Origin: Chloroflexota bacterium
GTDB taxonomy: Bacteria > Chloroflexota > Anaerolineae > Anaerolineales > Villigracilaceae
Length of the DNA stretch: 64,000 bases
Assembly (NCBI GenBank): GCA_013112685.1
Contig: JABFGC010000002.1
Span: 2,180,902 to 2,244,901, forward strand
Direction: 5' to 3'
Under the pieces are notes generated by a model. It worked only from the letters and a program-made list of their open reading frames with translations, was not told the DNA's origin and ran no database searches. The position numbers and the translations under genes are program-made. Position 1 is the first letter of the stretch. Each line of letters starts with the position of its first letter. Shown here in pieces: positions 1-8,885 of the stretch.

Positions 1-709
1 AAACCTGTCAGGTCTGCAACAACCTTTTTCATATCAGGACACAAAGGCTCGCTTTGCCTGCAGCGTCTCCCGTACACAATCACAGGCGCGGCAGAATGAT
101 GAGTTCATCAAGTGTACGGGAAGAATAATACCAACAATATGCGATAATGATACCCGGAATTGAGCAGACTGGGCATGGTAATTTCATTGCCCAGGCGGAA
201 CAGCCTCAGTCTGTTCCCCGCGAAGGTTTACCGCACAACGCGCCGCAAAGAGCGCCCTTGGAAAGGTGCAGTGATATGACTTTATGAGATTCAACAGGCA
301 CGATGGTCACAAAGGTTCAAAGTTTTAGACGAAATCACTTCCTCCCTTTGTGTACCTGGTGTCCTGATAAAAAACAGGCGGACTCCGTAAGTTCTACTTG
401 CGGAGTTCCAGAAGTGGAACTTTTGTGAAATTCCAGAAGTAGAACCGTTGTGGAGTTCCAGAAGTAGAACTTCTGGACTCCGTTTTCATCCTTCGGGGTG
501 AGGCTCGATTCATGAATACTCTGTGGCTGAGAGGAAATTAGCCCATTCTTATAGACACTCCCTCCCAGAAGGGCAAAATTGATCGCAAGACAATCAGCGA
601 TAAAATACAGGATTTTTATCAATTTTAGCCGGGGCGGTTTCTCAATATAATCACCGGGAAGTAAGTCGCCATTATTTCCAGACAAACCCGATTTGACGTT
701 TCATAAAGG
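1..709. other. Region without a convincing gene
   Basis: No reading frame here resembles a protein I recognise. It opens with a palindrome of the ACCTGNCAGGT family seen at three other places in the window and contains the repeat cluster at 391-482. A minus-strand frame at 335-685 contains one hydrophobic stretch but reads straight through that repeat cluster, so it is not called as a gene. The last ~60 bases lead into korD. Confidence 0.5.
391..482. repeat. Cluster of palindromic GTTCCAGAAGTAGAAC repeats
   Basis: Three near-identical copies of TTCCAGAAGTAGAAC lie at about 405-420, 431-445 and 455-470, spaced 24-26 bases. An inverted partner (GTTCTACTTG) is at 391 and TTCTGGACTCC at 471, so the block can fold into nested hairpins. 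It is probably a REP-like intergenic element. I see no promoter or terminator function in it. Confidence 0.6.
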
Positions 710-715
710 ATGATT

Positions 716-970
716 ATGACTGAAGTATCTTCAGCGATAAAACCGACCCCGGCAACGACCGTGCGAAAAGGACCGCGCGGCGAGGTGCGGATCTTTGCGA
801 CATGGTGCAAAGGCTGTCACATCTGCGTGGAGTTCTGCCCGACAAACGTGCTGGCGATGCACCCCAACGGCAACCATCCGATCGTGGCCGCCGCGGAAAA
901 ATGCACGGCTTGTCATTTCTGCGATACACACTGCCCCGATCTGGCAATCAGCGTGAAAAAGATCGAATAG
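716..970 (+). CDS. korD: 2-oxoacid:ferredoxin oxidoreductase, ferredoxin-type delta subunit
   Basis: Small ferredoxin carrying two 4Fe-4S clusters, which passes electrons from the KorAB catalytic core to ferredoxin. Two cysteine sets are visible: CKGCHICVEFCP and, after ~25 residues, CTACHFCDTHCP, each the CxxCxxCxxxCP pattern of bacterial-type ferredoxins. The chosen ATG at 716 has AAAGGA five bases upstream; the ATG at 710 overlaps that site and is less likely. It is first in a four-gene run with korA, korB and korC on the same strand, the order typical of four-subunit KOR/VOR enzymes. 2-Oxoglutarate is the usual substrate for this arrangement, but sequence alone does not exclude branched 2-oxoacids. 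Confidence 0.88.
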   Translation: MTEVSSAIKPTPATTVRKGPRGEVRIFATWCKGCHICVEFCPTNVLAMHPNGNHPIVAAAEKCTACHFCDTHCPDLAISVKKIE

Positions 971-987
971 GTTTCGAGGAGGCTGTT

Positions 988-2104
988 TTGACGATTCGAC
1001 TGATGCAAGGCAACGAGGCGATTGCAATGGGCGCGCTCGCCGCGGGCTGCCGTTTTTATGCGGGATATCCGATCACGCCCTCCACCGAGGTGGCGGAAGC
1101 GATGGCGCGCGAACTTCCCAGGGTTGGAGGCAAGTTCATTCAAATGGAGGACGAAATTGCCAGCATGGCGGCGATCATCGGCGCATCGGTGGGCGGACTC
1201 AAATCCATGACCGCCACCAGCGGACCGGGGTTTTCGCTCATGCAGGAAAATATCGGATACGCAGCGATGGCGGAGATCCCATGCGTGATCGTAAACGTGC
1301 GGCGGCTCGGGCCCCTCCACCGGCCAGCCGACCGCCGCGTCGCAGGGCGATGTCATGCAGGCGCGCTGGGGTACACATGGCGATCATCCGATCATTGCGC
1401 TCAGCCCCATCTCGGTGGCGCAAGCATTCGAACTGACGGTCAAGGCATTCAACCTTTCGGAGAAATATCGGACGCCGGTCATTTTACTGACGGATGAAAT
1501 CATCGGTCACATGCGCGAACCGTTTGAACTCCCTGATTTCGACGCCATTGAAAAGGTAGAGCGCGTCGTGACGGATTCCCCGTCCACGTACAAAGCGTTT
1601 CGCAACGAACCCGGAGATGTGCCGCCCATGGCAAGTTTTGGAATGGGATACCGGTACCACATCACCGGACTCTTTCACGATGAAGTCGGTTTCCCCACCC
1701 AGCGCCTCGATGAGATCGAACCGTGGCTGGAGCGCATCAACAATAAGTTCAAGCGCCATGCGGATGACATCCTCTTCTATCAGAAGGATTACCAACCCGG
1801 CGCGCGCACAGCCATCCTGAGTTACGGCGCGTCGGCGCGCACCGCCCGCCACGCCCTGAAACAGATGCGCTCAAGGGGAGAAAAGGTCAACTTGTTCACC
1901 GCGCAAACCCTCTGGCCCTTCCCCGAGGCGGCGGTCGAGGAGTTGGCTGATGCGGTCGAGCGGATCATCGTGCCGGAGATGAATCTCGGTCAATTTGCTT
2001 TGGAGGTCGAGCGAGTAGTCGGACGGAAAAAGGTCGTGCGCGTCAATCGCGCGAACGGGGAGATGGTCACTCCCGATATGATTTTATCGGCGGCGGAGGC
2101 GTAA
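988..2104 (+). CDS. korA: 2-oxoacid:ferredoxin oxidoreductase alpha subunit (frameshifted in this sequence)
   Basis: Alpha subunit of the CoA-dependent 2-oxoacid:ferredoxin oxidoreductase, binding thiamine pyrophosphate at the interface with KorB. The N-terminal part carries the hallmark GYPITPSTE and TATSGPGFSLM motifs; after the break the frame resumes with QGDVMQARWGTHGDHP and continues to the stop. The reading frame changes at the CCCC run at 1312-1315: removing one C restores the expected LGPSTGQPT segment. This is most likely a sequencing error, since both halves are otherwise conserved. The TTG start at 988 is preceded by GAGGAGG at a good distance. The gene sits 17 bases after korD and is followed two bases later by the GTG of korB, consistent with one operon. 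Confidence 0.85.
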
Positions 2105-2106
2105 CG

Positions 2107-3033
2107 GTGTCGGAACATATTCTTTCTGCTCACGATTTGGACGTCAACGAAGGACAAATTCCCCGCGAGGATTGGTTCGAAGCAAGCACAACGCTTCAAA
2201 ACCTGCGGAAGAACAAACGCTTCCCGACCATCTGGTGTTCGGGATGCGGCATCGGCGTGGTGATGGGGTCATTGATCCGCGCCATCGAAAGCCTCGGTCT
2301 TGAAAACGATCAGGTTGCGCTGGTGGCAGGAATTGGGTGCACCGCGCGCATGCCGGTCTACATGGATTACAACACCCTGCACACGACGCACGGGCGCGCG
2401 CTCGCGTTTGCCACCGGTTTGAAGATCGCCCGTCCCGGCATGAAGGTCATTACCATCATGGGCGACGGCGACGCGCTGGCAATCGGCGGCAATCACTTCA
2501 TCCATGCCGCGCGCCGCAACATCGGGATCACTGCGCTGGTAGTGAATAACTCCATCTATGGCATGACCGGCGGACAATACAGCCCGACGACGCCTCTGGA
2601 TATGCGCGCCACGACCGCGCCGTATGGGAACGTCGAGCCGCCTTTCCCGATCTGCGATCTGGCGGCGGCGGCGGGCGCGACCTACGTCGCGCGCAGTACG
2701 GTGTATCACGTTCTCGAATTGGACAAGTTTCTGGCGCAGGCGATTTCCAACGAAGGATTCAGTCTCGTGGAGGCGGTCAGTTATTGTCACACCACCTTTG
2801 GCCGCATCAACAAACTGGGCGCGGCGGCGGATATGATGCGGGCGCTCAAGGAAAATAGCATTTCCAAATCCGCGTATGACAGGCTCAGCGGCGGCGAACG
2901 CGAATCCAATACAAAGATTGTGCGCGGGGTCCTGCATACCAAGGACCGCCCGGAATATACGAAAGTCTACGATACGTTGGTGGACCGCGTACATGCAGAA
3001 GCCATCAAACCGCGCAACGCAGGAGGCAACTAA
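2107..3033 (+). CDS. korB: 2-oxoacid:ferredoxin oxidoreductase beta subunit
   Basis: Thiamine pyrophosphate-binding beta subunit of the KOR/VOR enzyme, which decarboxylates a 2-oxoacid to the acyl-CoA with ferredoxin as electron acceptor. The family signature is complete: FPTIWCSGCGIG near the N-terminus (cluster-ligand and TPP region), then GDGDALAIGGNH and VVNNSIYGMTGGQ, the GDG-NN Mg-TPP motif. At 308 residues it is of normal length for KorB. It begins with GTG two bases after korA and its stop overlaps the ATG of korC, which argues for translational coupling. 2-Oxoglutarate is favoured as substrate by the four-subunit layout, but this is inference. Confidence 0.88.
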   Translation: MSEHILSAHDLDVNEGQIPREDWFEASTTLQNLRKNKRFPTIWCSGCGIGVVMGSLIRAIESLGLENDQVALVAGIGCTARMPVYMDYNTLHTTHGRALAFATGLKIARPGMKVITIMGDGDALAIGGNHFIHAARRNIGITALVVNNSIYGMTGGQYSPTTPLDMRATTAPYGNVEPPFPICDLAAAAGATYVARSTVYHVLELDKFLAQAISNEGFSLVEAVSYCHTTFGRINKLGAAADMMRALKENSISKSAYDRLSGGERESNTKIVRGVLHTKDRPEYTKVYDTLVDRVHAEAIKPRNAGGN

Positions 3034-3588
3034 TGGACAAGCGAACGGAAATTCGTCTGGCGGGGGAAGGGGGGCAGGGAATGATCCTGGCGGGCATCAT
3101 CCTCGCGGAAGCCGCCGCGATCTACGATGGCAAGCAGGCGGTACAGACCCAAAGTTATGGACCCGGAAGCGCGCGGCGGCGCGAGCCGTTCGGAAGTGGT
3201 CATCTCGGACGGTGAGATTGACCATCCCGAAGTCCTCTCTGCCGATGTCGTCATCGCGCTCAGTCAGGAGGCTTACAAGAAATTTGCGAAGACCGTCCAC
3301 GCGGGCGGCTTATTGATTGTGGATGAAGACCGGGTGGAAACCTCCGCCGATTTCAACGGCGTCAAGATTCCCATTGTACGGATCGCGCGCGAAACAACCG
3401 GCAAAGCGATCACGGCGAACACAGTGGCGTTGGGCGTGCTGGTTGGGCTGACGGACCTGGTTTCGCGCGATGCCATCGAGAAAGCCGTCGCCGCCCGCGC
3501 GCCGAAAGGCACCGAGGAGATGAACCGCAAGGCGCTGGAGGCTGGCTTCGCCGCGGCGGAACATTTCGGGGTTTTTGTGAACCGCTAA
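3033..3588 (+). CDS. korC: 2-oxoacid:ferredoxin oxidoreductase gamma subunit (frameshifted in this sequence)
   Basis: Gamma subunit of the same enzyme, involved in CoA binding and assembly. The start reads EIRLAGEGGQGMILAG, the family's glycine-rich signature, followed by QTQSYGPEARGGASRSEVVIS once the frame is corrected. The break is at the CCC at 3162-3164; dropping one C joins the two halves. Length (about 184 residues) matches the family. The ATG overlaps the korB stop (TAATG). A strong terminator ~50 bases downstream closes the operon. Confidence 0.85.
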
Positions 3589-3638
3589 AAGGTCCGATGG
3601 GAAGCGCGGGGGTGAATCAAACTCAGGGAAACAGAGTC

Positions 3639-3674
3639 AGCGATTCGGTTGGGTCCATCGAATCGCTTTTTTTG
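3639..3674 (+). terminator. Rho-independent terminator of the kor operon
   Basis: A perfect nine-base stem, AGCGATTCG at 3639-3647 and CGAATCGCT at 3659-3667, with an 11-base loop, ends in a seven-T run. It lies 50 bases after korC and before an unrelated small gene. Confidence 0.85.
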
Positions 3675-3913
3675 TTTCCATGAATCATCGCAATTATTCT
3701 GCAACATCGCCGCAATCGTGCTGTAATGCGTCATTCCCAACCCAACCTATAGAATGGAATGGAGCATGCCTTCATATTTACGATGGATTTCGCCGGCCTC
3801 CGGGAGTTTGGAGGAAATAAATTGGTCCGTATGATTCTGTGGATTGCGATGCCGGCTGGAGTTTTCAGAGTCAACAAACTGGCGCAGCCCATGTGTCCTC
3901 TTCGGAGTTATCA
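3675..3913. other. Intergenic stretch, nothing recognised
   Basis: About 240 bases between the kor terminator and the next small gene. I see no convincing ORF, promoter pair or repeat in it. Confidence 0.4.
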
Positions 3914-4153
3914 ATGAAAAAAACCATCCTGCTGTTTACAGCGATCCTCTGCTTTTTTCTCGTTATGCCTGCGCAGGCTCGAACGCGCGAAACGATCGGG
4001 GTCGCTGCAGGCATGACCGGGACCGCCGATGCGATCTCCGCGGATTCCCCGCTTCCCACCGGGACGATTATCGTCCTTTCCATCATCGGGGTTTTGCTGG
4101 TCATTGGTATTTTTATTCTTGTTCGAATCCTGAGGGGCAACGACGACCGTTAG
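3914..4153 (+). CDS. Small secreted or membrane protein, unknown function
   Basis: A 79-residue protein with a clear signal peptide (MKKTILLFTAILCFFLVMPA, then QA before the mature part), a short polar stretch, and one transmembrane segment near the C-terminus (GTIIVLSIIGVLLVIGIFIL) ending in RILRGNDDR. If the signal peptide is cleaved, it would be a single-pass protein with a short outside part. No family is recognised. Its last four bases overlap the 3' end of the convergent nuclease-like gene on the other strand. Coding status rests on the signal/TM pattern. Confidence 0.55.
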   Translation: MKKTILLFTAILCFFLVMPAQARTRETIGVAAGMTGTADAISADSPLPTGTIIVLSIIGVLLVIGIFILVRILRGNDDR

Positions 4154-4971
4154 AATTCGATCTCCCCGATCTGTTCGAAGTTGATGTCGAACAGTTCCTC
4201 GGCTTCGGTTTCGAGTTCGGCGTCGAGCGCATCTCCGGCGCGGGAACCGCGGTTGCAGTACGACCTGTAGGGGCAGTAAAGGCACTTCGTCGTGTCGTCC
4301 GTTTTCGGGTAGTCCGAAGCGGATTTGATCTCCTCTGCCAAACGAGTCAACGCATCCCAATCCCGCTTGAATTGCTCCGCCTGATAGGGGAATCGCGCCG
4401 GGTCGTTGGGAAACTCGGAGAACCAGTAAATCATCTCCACCTGCTCCGGCTGGATGGGAGCGCCGCCGTTCAGGTGAGCGCCCGCCTGCACGAGCAGCGC
4501 GCGGTAGACGCGCGTCTGCCAGCGGACAGCGAGCCACTCGGTCCTTGGGCGTTTGCGATAGGTCTTCCAATCGTAGATGAAGAATTTATTTCCATCCGAT
4601 GCGATCAGGTCATATTTTGCGATGAGACGGAATGCCCCCAGCGGCGCGGATAAGGTAATTTCGGTTTTGAGACCTGACAGGTCTTGGAGACCTGCCAGGT
4701 CCTGGAAATTTATGAAATTCTCCCACCACCTTTGCAGGGTTTCGGTGTTCGCCAGTCTGGAGATTTTTCCCGCCGGGATGCCGATGAAATACTGCTGGAC
4801 GAGTCGGTGAAAATATTCGCCTTCGCGCTGGTGCTTTTCGTTCTCCAACGCGGGCTCGGTCTCGATGGCGGGATACGCCAACTGCTGGAGATAGCGCAAT
4901 TCGAATCTGCGCGGGCAGTCGTTGTAATCCTGGAGCGAAGATTGGCTGAGCGTGGTCAGTTGGATGGGCAT
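4150..4971 (-). CDS. PD-(D/E)XK nuclease family protein (RecB/Cas4-like)
   Basis: A 273-residue protein resembling stand-alone RecB-type nucleases. The N-terminus LSQSSLQDYNDCPRRFELRY is the usual opening of this family. The core shows AKYDLIASDGNKFFIYDWKTYRKRP, i.e. the D...D-W-K form of the PD-(D/E)XK metal site. The C-terminal KCLYCPYRSYCNRG, together with the earlier C of NDCPRRF, matches the four-cysteine iron-sulfur clasp of AddB/Cas4-type nucleases. No helicase or Cas gene lies nearby, so the role is probably DNA repair or a solitary nuclease. Residues ~91-101 (QDLAGLQDLSGLK) are encoded by a double palindrome at 4671-4701 found elsewhere as an intergenic repeat, so a repeat seems to have inserted in frame. 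Confidence 0.7.
   Translation of the reverse strand: MPIQLTTLSQSSLQDYNDCPRRFELRYLQQLAYPAIETEPALENEKHQREGEYFHRLVQQYFIGIPAGKISRLANTETLQRWWENFINFQDLAGLQDLSGLKTEITLSAPLGAFRLIAKYDLIASDGNKFFIYDWKTYRKRPRTEWLAVRWQTRVYRALLVQAGAHLNGGAPIQPEQVEMIYWFSEFPNDPARFPYQAEQFKRDWDALTRLAEEIKSASDYPKTDDTTKCLYCPYRSYCNRGSRAGDALDAELETEAEELFDINFEQIGEIEF
4671..4701. repeat. In-gene double palindrome of the ACCTGNCAGGT family
   Basis: GACCTGACAGGTC at 4671-4683 and GACCTGCCAGGTC at 4689-4701 are two short palindromes in tandem. Related copies lie at 1-16, 7396-7433 and 47732-47764, all intergenic. Here they encode QDLAGLQDLSGL on the minus strand without breaking the frame. Confidence 0.75.
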
Positions 4972-4979
4972 GCCTTATT

Positions 4980-5010
4980 TTGCCACAGAATGGATTGCCT
5001 ATGCTATACT
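4980..5010 (+). promoter_or_regulatory. Possible promoter for the NYN gene
   Basis: TTGCCA at 4980-4985 and an extended -10, TGCTATACT, ending at 5010, lie between two divergent genes. The spacer of 19 bases is longer than ideal, so the extended -10 carries most of the weight. Confidence 0.35.
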
Positions 5011-5158
5011 TTCGGGAAAATTACGGGAATGGATAGTTCAAGGCGTACCTCGCTGAGCCGTTCGGGTAACAAAATTAATACTCTGAACCCTCCGTGCGCC
5101 GTGCGGCAATCCTCTTTGCCTGCAAGTTCCACCCTTCCCAAGTCTTTGGAGTTCTAAA

Positions 5159-6252
5159 ATGGGACAGGATACCCAAGTAGCCGTTTTTATAGACTACGAC
5201 AACATCGAAATCAGCGTGGAGGAAACCTTCGGTAAGAACACCGACGTGGATTGGACCCGCATCTTCAATTACGCCTCGCAGTTGGGAAGGGTGGTCTTAC
5301 GCCGCGCCTACGCCGACTGGGCGGAAGCCGCCGGAAAGCAGAGACAACTGCTCAACCTCGGCGTGGAACTGGTTCACGTCAACAGCAAGCGCGGCAAGAA
5401 CGCGGCCGACATCCGCATTGTGATTGACGCGCTCGAATTGCTGTACGGGGAGAAGGACGCCTTCACGCACGTCCTGCTGGTTTCCGGCGACGGCGATTTC
5501 ACCGGAGCCTGGTGCACCGCATGCGCGCGCACGGCAAGACCGTCATCGGTATGGGCGTGAGCGGCACGAGCGCCGACTATCTCGTCAGCGCCTGCGACAA
5601 ATTCGTCTTCTACGATAAATGGCAGGGCGTGAACAAGGTCAGGAAGCAAACGCCGACCAACGGCGGACAGAATTATCAGGCGGCAAAACAAAGCCAGCCG
5701 CCCGCGCAAAAGCAGGCGCAGCCCCCGCCCGCAAAAACAACCTCCGCCGCGCCTGCGCCCATCCCGCCGGAGAAGCGGCTGGAGCGTTATCTTGGCATCC
5801 TTACCGCGAACAAGATTCGCATGACGCCCGACCCCCAGCGCCCGCTGGTCATCTACAAGATTTACGACATCGTCAAGGCAAATCCAGACCTGACCTTCAA
5901 CCAGTTGAAGGAACTTGCCCAATCGTATTTTGCAAACGCCGTGCCCAAGATCGAACCGCAACTGGTCACCGATACCGTTCACCAGCTCTTCCACACCTTT
6001 TGTTTCGAGTTCGATGCCGATTCGAGCGAGCGCATCATGAACCGCAGGATGCGCCTCCCCGCGGATGTGGCGAGTCCAAGCGATCTGCTCAACAAATGCG
6101 ACCAGAAAATGATTCAACTGATCATCGCCGACCTGGGCGCATCGGAAGCATTGGACAAGGAGATCGCCGCGCAAATCCTCTACGGCGGCGTGCGCAACCC
6201 CAAAGCGCTCGACCACATCCAGGAATTGATCGAAGCCGGGAATCAGGCGTAG
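5159..6252 (+). CDS. NYN-domain (LabA/DUF88-type) putative ribonuclease, frameshifted in this sequence
   Basis: The N-terminal ~135 residues form a NYN (PIN-like) nuclease domain: VAVFIDYDNIEIS with the first acidic residues, KNAADIRIVIDALELLY, VSGDGDF, and after the break HGKTVIGMGVSGTSADYLVSACDKFVFYD. These are the conserved acidic positions of LabA/DUF88 proteins, expected to bind Mg2+ and cut RNA. A Gln/Pro/Ala-rich linker follows (~165-205), then a helical C-terminal domain of unknown type. The frame breaks at about 5506-5510; adding one C to the CC run restores T-G-A-L-V. The start ATG at 5159 opens directly on the domain. The RNA target is unknown. Confidence 0.75.
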
Positions 6253-6331
6253 CCGCCAATCCCTCCCTGATCGTACGACTCAGAGGGTGTTTCTTAAGTT
6301 GAAAATTCGCCTTACGCACCCGCACCCCCGT

Positions 6332-6354
6332 CCCCTCTCCCAGTGGGAGAGGGG
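6332..6354. repeat. CCCCTCTCCC palindrome
   Basis: Perfect ten-base arms CCCCTCTCCC and GGGAGAGGGG with a three-base loop, in the spacer between two convergent genes. The same motif occurs inside the RHS linker at 24101-24122 and 44100-44121, so it is a dispersed REP-like element. No long T-run follows, so termination is doubtful. Confidence 0.7.
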
Positions 6355-6496
6355 TGAAGGGGTGAGGGAGGATGAACGCTAATTTTTAGATGCTCACGCC
6401 GCAGGAAAAACCTTCGCCGGGGACGGCGAAGGGAGCGAACCGATAAAAACCCGATAATTGGGGAAGGCATCCAATTCGGAGGAATGTGCGACGAGT

Positions 6497-7386
6497 CTAC
6501 AAAACGATCTCCGCTTCTGCCTTGCGCATGGATTGGAAGGATTCGATGGCAACTTCCAGCATGTCGCGGTCGGGCGGGCGCGTGGTGAGGCGCTGTAACG
6601 CCAGGTTGGGTTTGATCAGCCATTGCACGACGGGGTTGCCCAGGTGGTTCGCCGTCCAGCGGATGTATTCCACGGCAATGCCCGCCAAAATGGGAATGAA
6701 CAGAATACGCGTGGCAAGCCGCCACAGAATCGGCAGGGGACCCAGCGCGGTGAAGACCAGGATGGACAACAAAACCAGCGTTAATAGGAATGCCGTGCCG
6801 CAGCGCGGATGCTCGATGGGGTATTTCGCCACGTTTTCGGGGGTCAATTCCGCGCCCGCTTCGTAGGCGTTGATGGTCTTATGCTCCGCGCCGTGATATT
6901 GGAAGACGCGCCGGATATCCGGCATGAAGCCGATCGCCCAGATGTAACCGATCAGGATCAGCAAACGCAAAACGCCTTCGACGAAATTTCCGATCCACAC
7001 TGCGGAGGTCGTCTGCGCGAGCCAGTGCTCCGCCCAGCCGCCGATCCCGGCGGGAAGCAAAAAGAAGAGACCAATTCCGATGGTCAGGGACAACCCCAAG
7101 GTCAGATAAAGAGGCGCGCCCTCCAGTTTTTCATCCTCGCCGGTTTGCGTGTTCGCAGAAAGGGTCAGCGCGCGCATCCCCAATCCCAGCGCATCCCACA
7201 ACAAAACGACACCGCGCAAAAAGGGATCTTCGTGATGCGGGAACGATACACGCTGGCAAGCGGCTCGGTGTGGACGACGACCTTGCCGTCGGGCGCGCGC
7301 ATGGCGACGGCAAAGGCTTTCTGCCCGCGCATCATCACGCCTTCGATCACGGCTTGACCGCCGTAGGTGATTATTCGATCTTCCAT
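6497..7386 (-). CDS. DUF1385 family membrane protein (frameshifted in this sequence)
   Basis: Conserved bacterial membrane protein of unknown biochemical role. The start, ITYGGQAVIEGVMMRG, is the DUF1385 signature, and the later YHGAEHKTINAYEAG and HPRCGTAFLL segments are also diagnostic. Four or more hydrophobic segments lie between residues ~90 and ~240. The frame breaks at the A-run at 7218-7222 (T-run on the coding strand): one more T restores KIPFLRGVVLLWDALGLGMRAL. Known members sit near ribosomal and translation genes in Firmicutes and Chloroflexota; here it follows the M20 peptidase gene on the same strand. Confidence 0.82.
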
Positions 7387-7395
7387 AAAAATACC

Positions 7396-7433
7396 AGACC
7401 TGACAGGTTTCCGAAAACCTGTCAGGTTTTTTT
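7396..7433 (+). terminator. Palindrome acting as probable terminator
   Basis: ACCTGACAGGTTT and AAACCTGTCAGGT form a perfect 13-base stem with a CCGA loop, followed by six more T on the plus strand. It belongs to the dispersed ACCTGNCAGGT family. Both flanking genes are on the minus strand, where the stem is followed by only a weak T-run, so its role there is uncertain. Confidence 0.55.
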
Positions 7434-7439
7434 CATCCT

Positions 7440-8807
7440 TTAGAAATTATAGAAAAAGTGAGTGAACGCTTCGATGCCCTTGTACCACGTGGGCAGGTTC
7501 ATGCGTTCGTTCGGCGAGTGGACGTTGTCGTCGGGCAAGCCGAAACCGCTCAACAGGGAATCCGCGCCGACGTATTTTTGCAGCAGAACCACCGAACCGA
7601 TGGAACCGCCTTCGCGCTTGAAATACGGACGTTTGCCCCATACGGTTTGAAGCGCCTGCGCCAGCGCCTGCACGCCAGCCGAGTTGGTTTCAGTCAGCGC
7701 CGCGCCTGCGTTGTGCAGATTTTTCAGTTCCCATTTGATGGTTTTGGGCGCGTTCTTTTTGAGATAAGCGCGCAATTGTTTTTCGGTTTCTTCAGGGGTT
7801 TGATCCGGCACGAGGCGGCAGGAAATCTTCGCCATCGCCCAGGCGGGCAAGACGGTCTTCGAGCCTTGCCCGGTAAATCCGGAAAGCAAGCCGTTGACTT
7901 CGAGGGTGGGGCGCCCGCCCACGCGCTCGGCAGGGATGAACTGCGGTTCGCCCCACAACGCAGGTACACCGGTCATTTGAATGATTTCCCGGTTCGTGAC
8001 CGGCAGGCGTTTGAAGTCTTCGCGTTCCTTCCTGCCCAACTTGCGGACCTTGTCGTAAAAGCCCGGCAGGGTGATCTTTCCGTTTTTGTCGTGCATGCCC
8101 GCCACGAGTTCGATCAACGCCTGGGCGGGGTTGTGAATCGTCCCGCCGAACAGACCGGAGTGCAGGTCTTTGTCGGGACCGTATACTTTCAATTCAAAAT
8201 AAGCCAGCCCGCGCAAGCCGGTGGTGATGGTGGGTTTGTCGGGCGCGATCATGCCTGCATCGGGGTTCAGACAATAATCGCAGGCGAGCATCTTTTTATG
8301 CTCTTTGATGAAATCGCCGAGATGCTCCGAGCCGATCTCTTCCTCGCCCTCGACCAGCCACTTGATGTTGACCGGCAATCCCGTCGTGCGGACGATCGCT
8401 TCGACGGCTTTGAGCGACGCCACGACCTGACCTTTCATATCGGAGGTGCCTCGCCCGAAGAGATAATCGCCTCGCACCTCCGCCCGGAATGGGTCGGACG
8501 TCCAGAGTTCGATCGGGTCCACAGGCTGGACGTCGTAATGTCCGTAGATCATGATGGTGGGAGCGGATTTGCCCGCGCGCATCCATTCGCCGTAGACGAC
8601 GGGATGCCCGGCGGTGGGCATGATCTGGACGTTGTTCATGCCGAGCGAACGCAGTTGACCCGCCACCCACTCCGCCGCGCGCTGGACGTCGGCTTTGTAC
8701 TCGTCCAGCGTGGAAATCGAAGGGATGTTGACGAATTCTTTCAACTCGCTCAGGTATCGTTCGCGGTTGGCGCGGACGTATTCCAACGCTTCTTGTGGGG
8801 CTGACAT
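7440..8807 (-). CDS. M20 family metallopeptidase (dipeptidase/ArgE/DapE type)
   Basis: A cytoplasmic zinc-dependent dipeptidase or deacylase of 455 residues. Visible metal-site motifs are MIYGHYDVQPVD (first His and catalytic Asp), GRGTSDMKGQ (bridging Asp), VEGEEEIGSEH (general base Glu-Glu) and the distal VHSPNERMNLP. The Asp between the metals and the HSGLFGGTIHNPA dimerisation-lid region match the M20 family C/CNDP-like group. Length is normal. The start at 8807 (MSAPQEAL) is chosen because AAGGAG lies eight bases upstream; a longer frame adds 17 unlikely residues. The natural substrate cannot be told, but a neighbouring peptide-binding protein hints at peptide use. Confidence 0.88.
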   Translation of the reverse strand: MSAPQEALEYVRANRERYLSELKEFVNIPSISTLDEYKADVQRAAEWVAGQLRSLGMNNVQIMPTAGHPVVYGEWMRAGKSAPTIMIYGHYDVQPVDPIELWTSDPFRAEVRGDYLFGRGTSDMKGQVVASLKAVEAIVRTTGLPVNIKWLVEGEEEIGSEHLGDFIKEHKKMLACDYCLNPDAGMIAPDKPTITTGLRGLAYFELKVYGPDKDLHSGLFGGTIHNPAQALIELVAGMHDKNGKITLPGFYDKVRKLGRKEREDFKRLPVTNREIIQMTGVPALWGEPQFIPAERVGGRPTLEVNGLLSGFTGQGSKTVLPAWAMAKISCRLVPDQTPEETEKQLRAYLKKNAPKTIKWELKNLHNAGAALTETNSAGVQALAQALQTVWGKRPYFKREGGSIGSVVLLQKYVGADSLLSGFGLPDDNVHSPNERMNLPTWYKGIEAFTHFFYNF

Positions 8808-8885
8808 GTCAGTTTTCTCCTTTTGACTCTCCCGGCTTGGCGGGAAACGATCAAACACGAACGTAAAGAGGACAGGGTTTATTTT

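Noticed and set aside
391..482. CRISPR-like spaced repeats
   Set aside because: Only three copies, 24-26 bases apart, with palindromic units and no room for normal spacers. No cas genes nearby.
335..685. Minus-strand ORF of 116 codons with one hydrophobic stretch
   Set aside because: Its second half is made of the palindromic repeat cluster, and no family similarity is visible. It might be the remnant of a sugar-transferase N-terminus, but this cannot be supported.
4150..4971. Cas4 identity for the PD-(D/E)XK protein
   Set aside because: No other cas gene or array is present. The protein fits generic RecB-like nucleases equally well.
7458..8804. Long plus-strand open frame (448 codons) opposite the M20 peptidase
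   Set aside because: It is the antisense shadow of a well-supported gene in GC-rich DNA, has no family motifs and no ribosome site.
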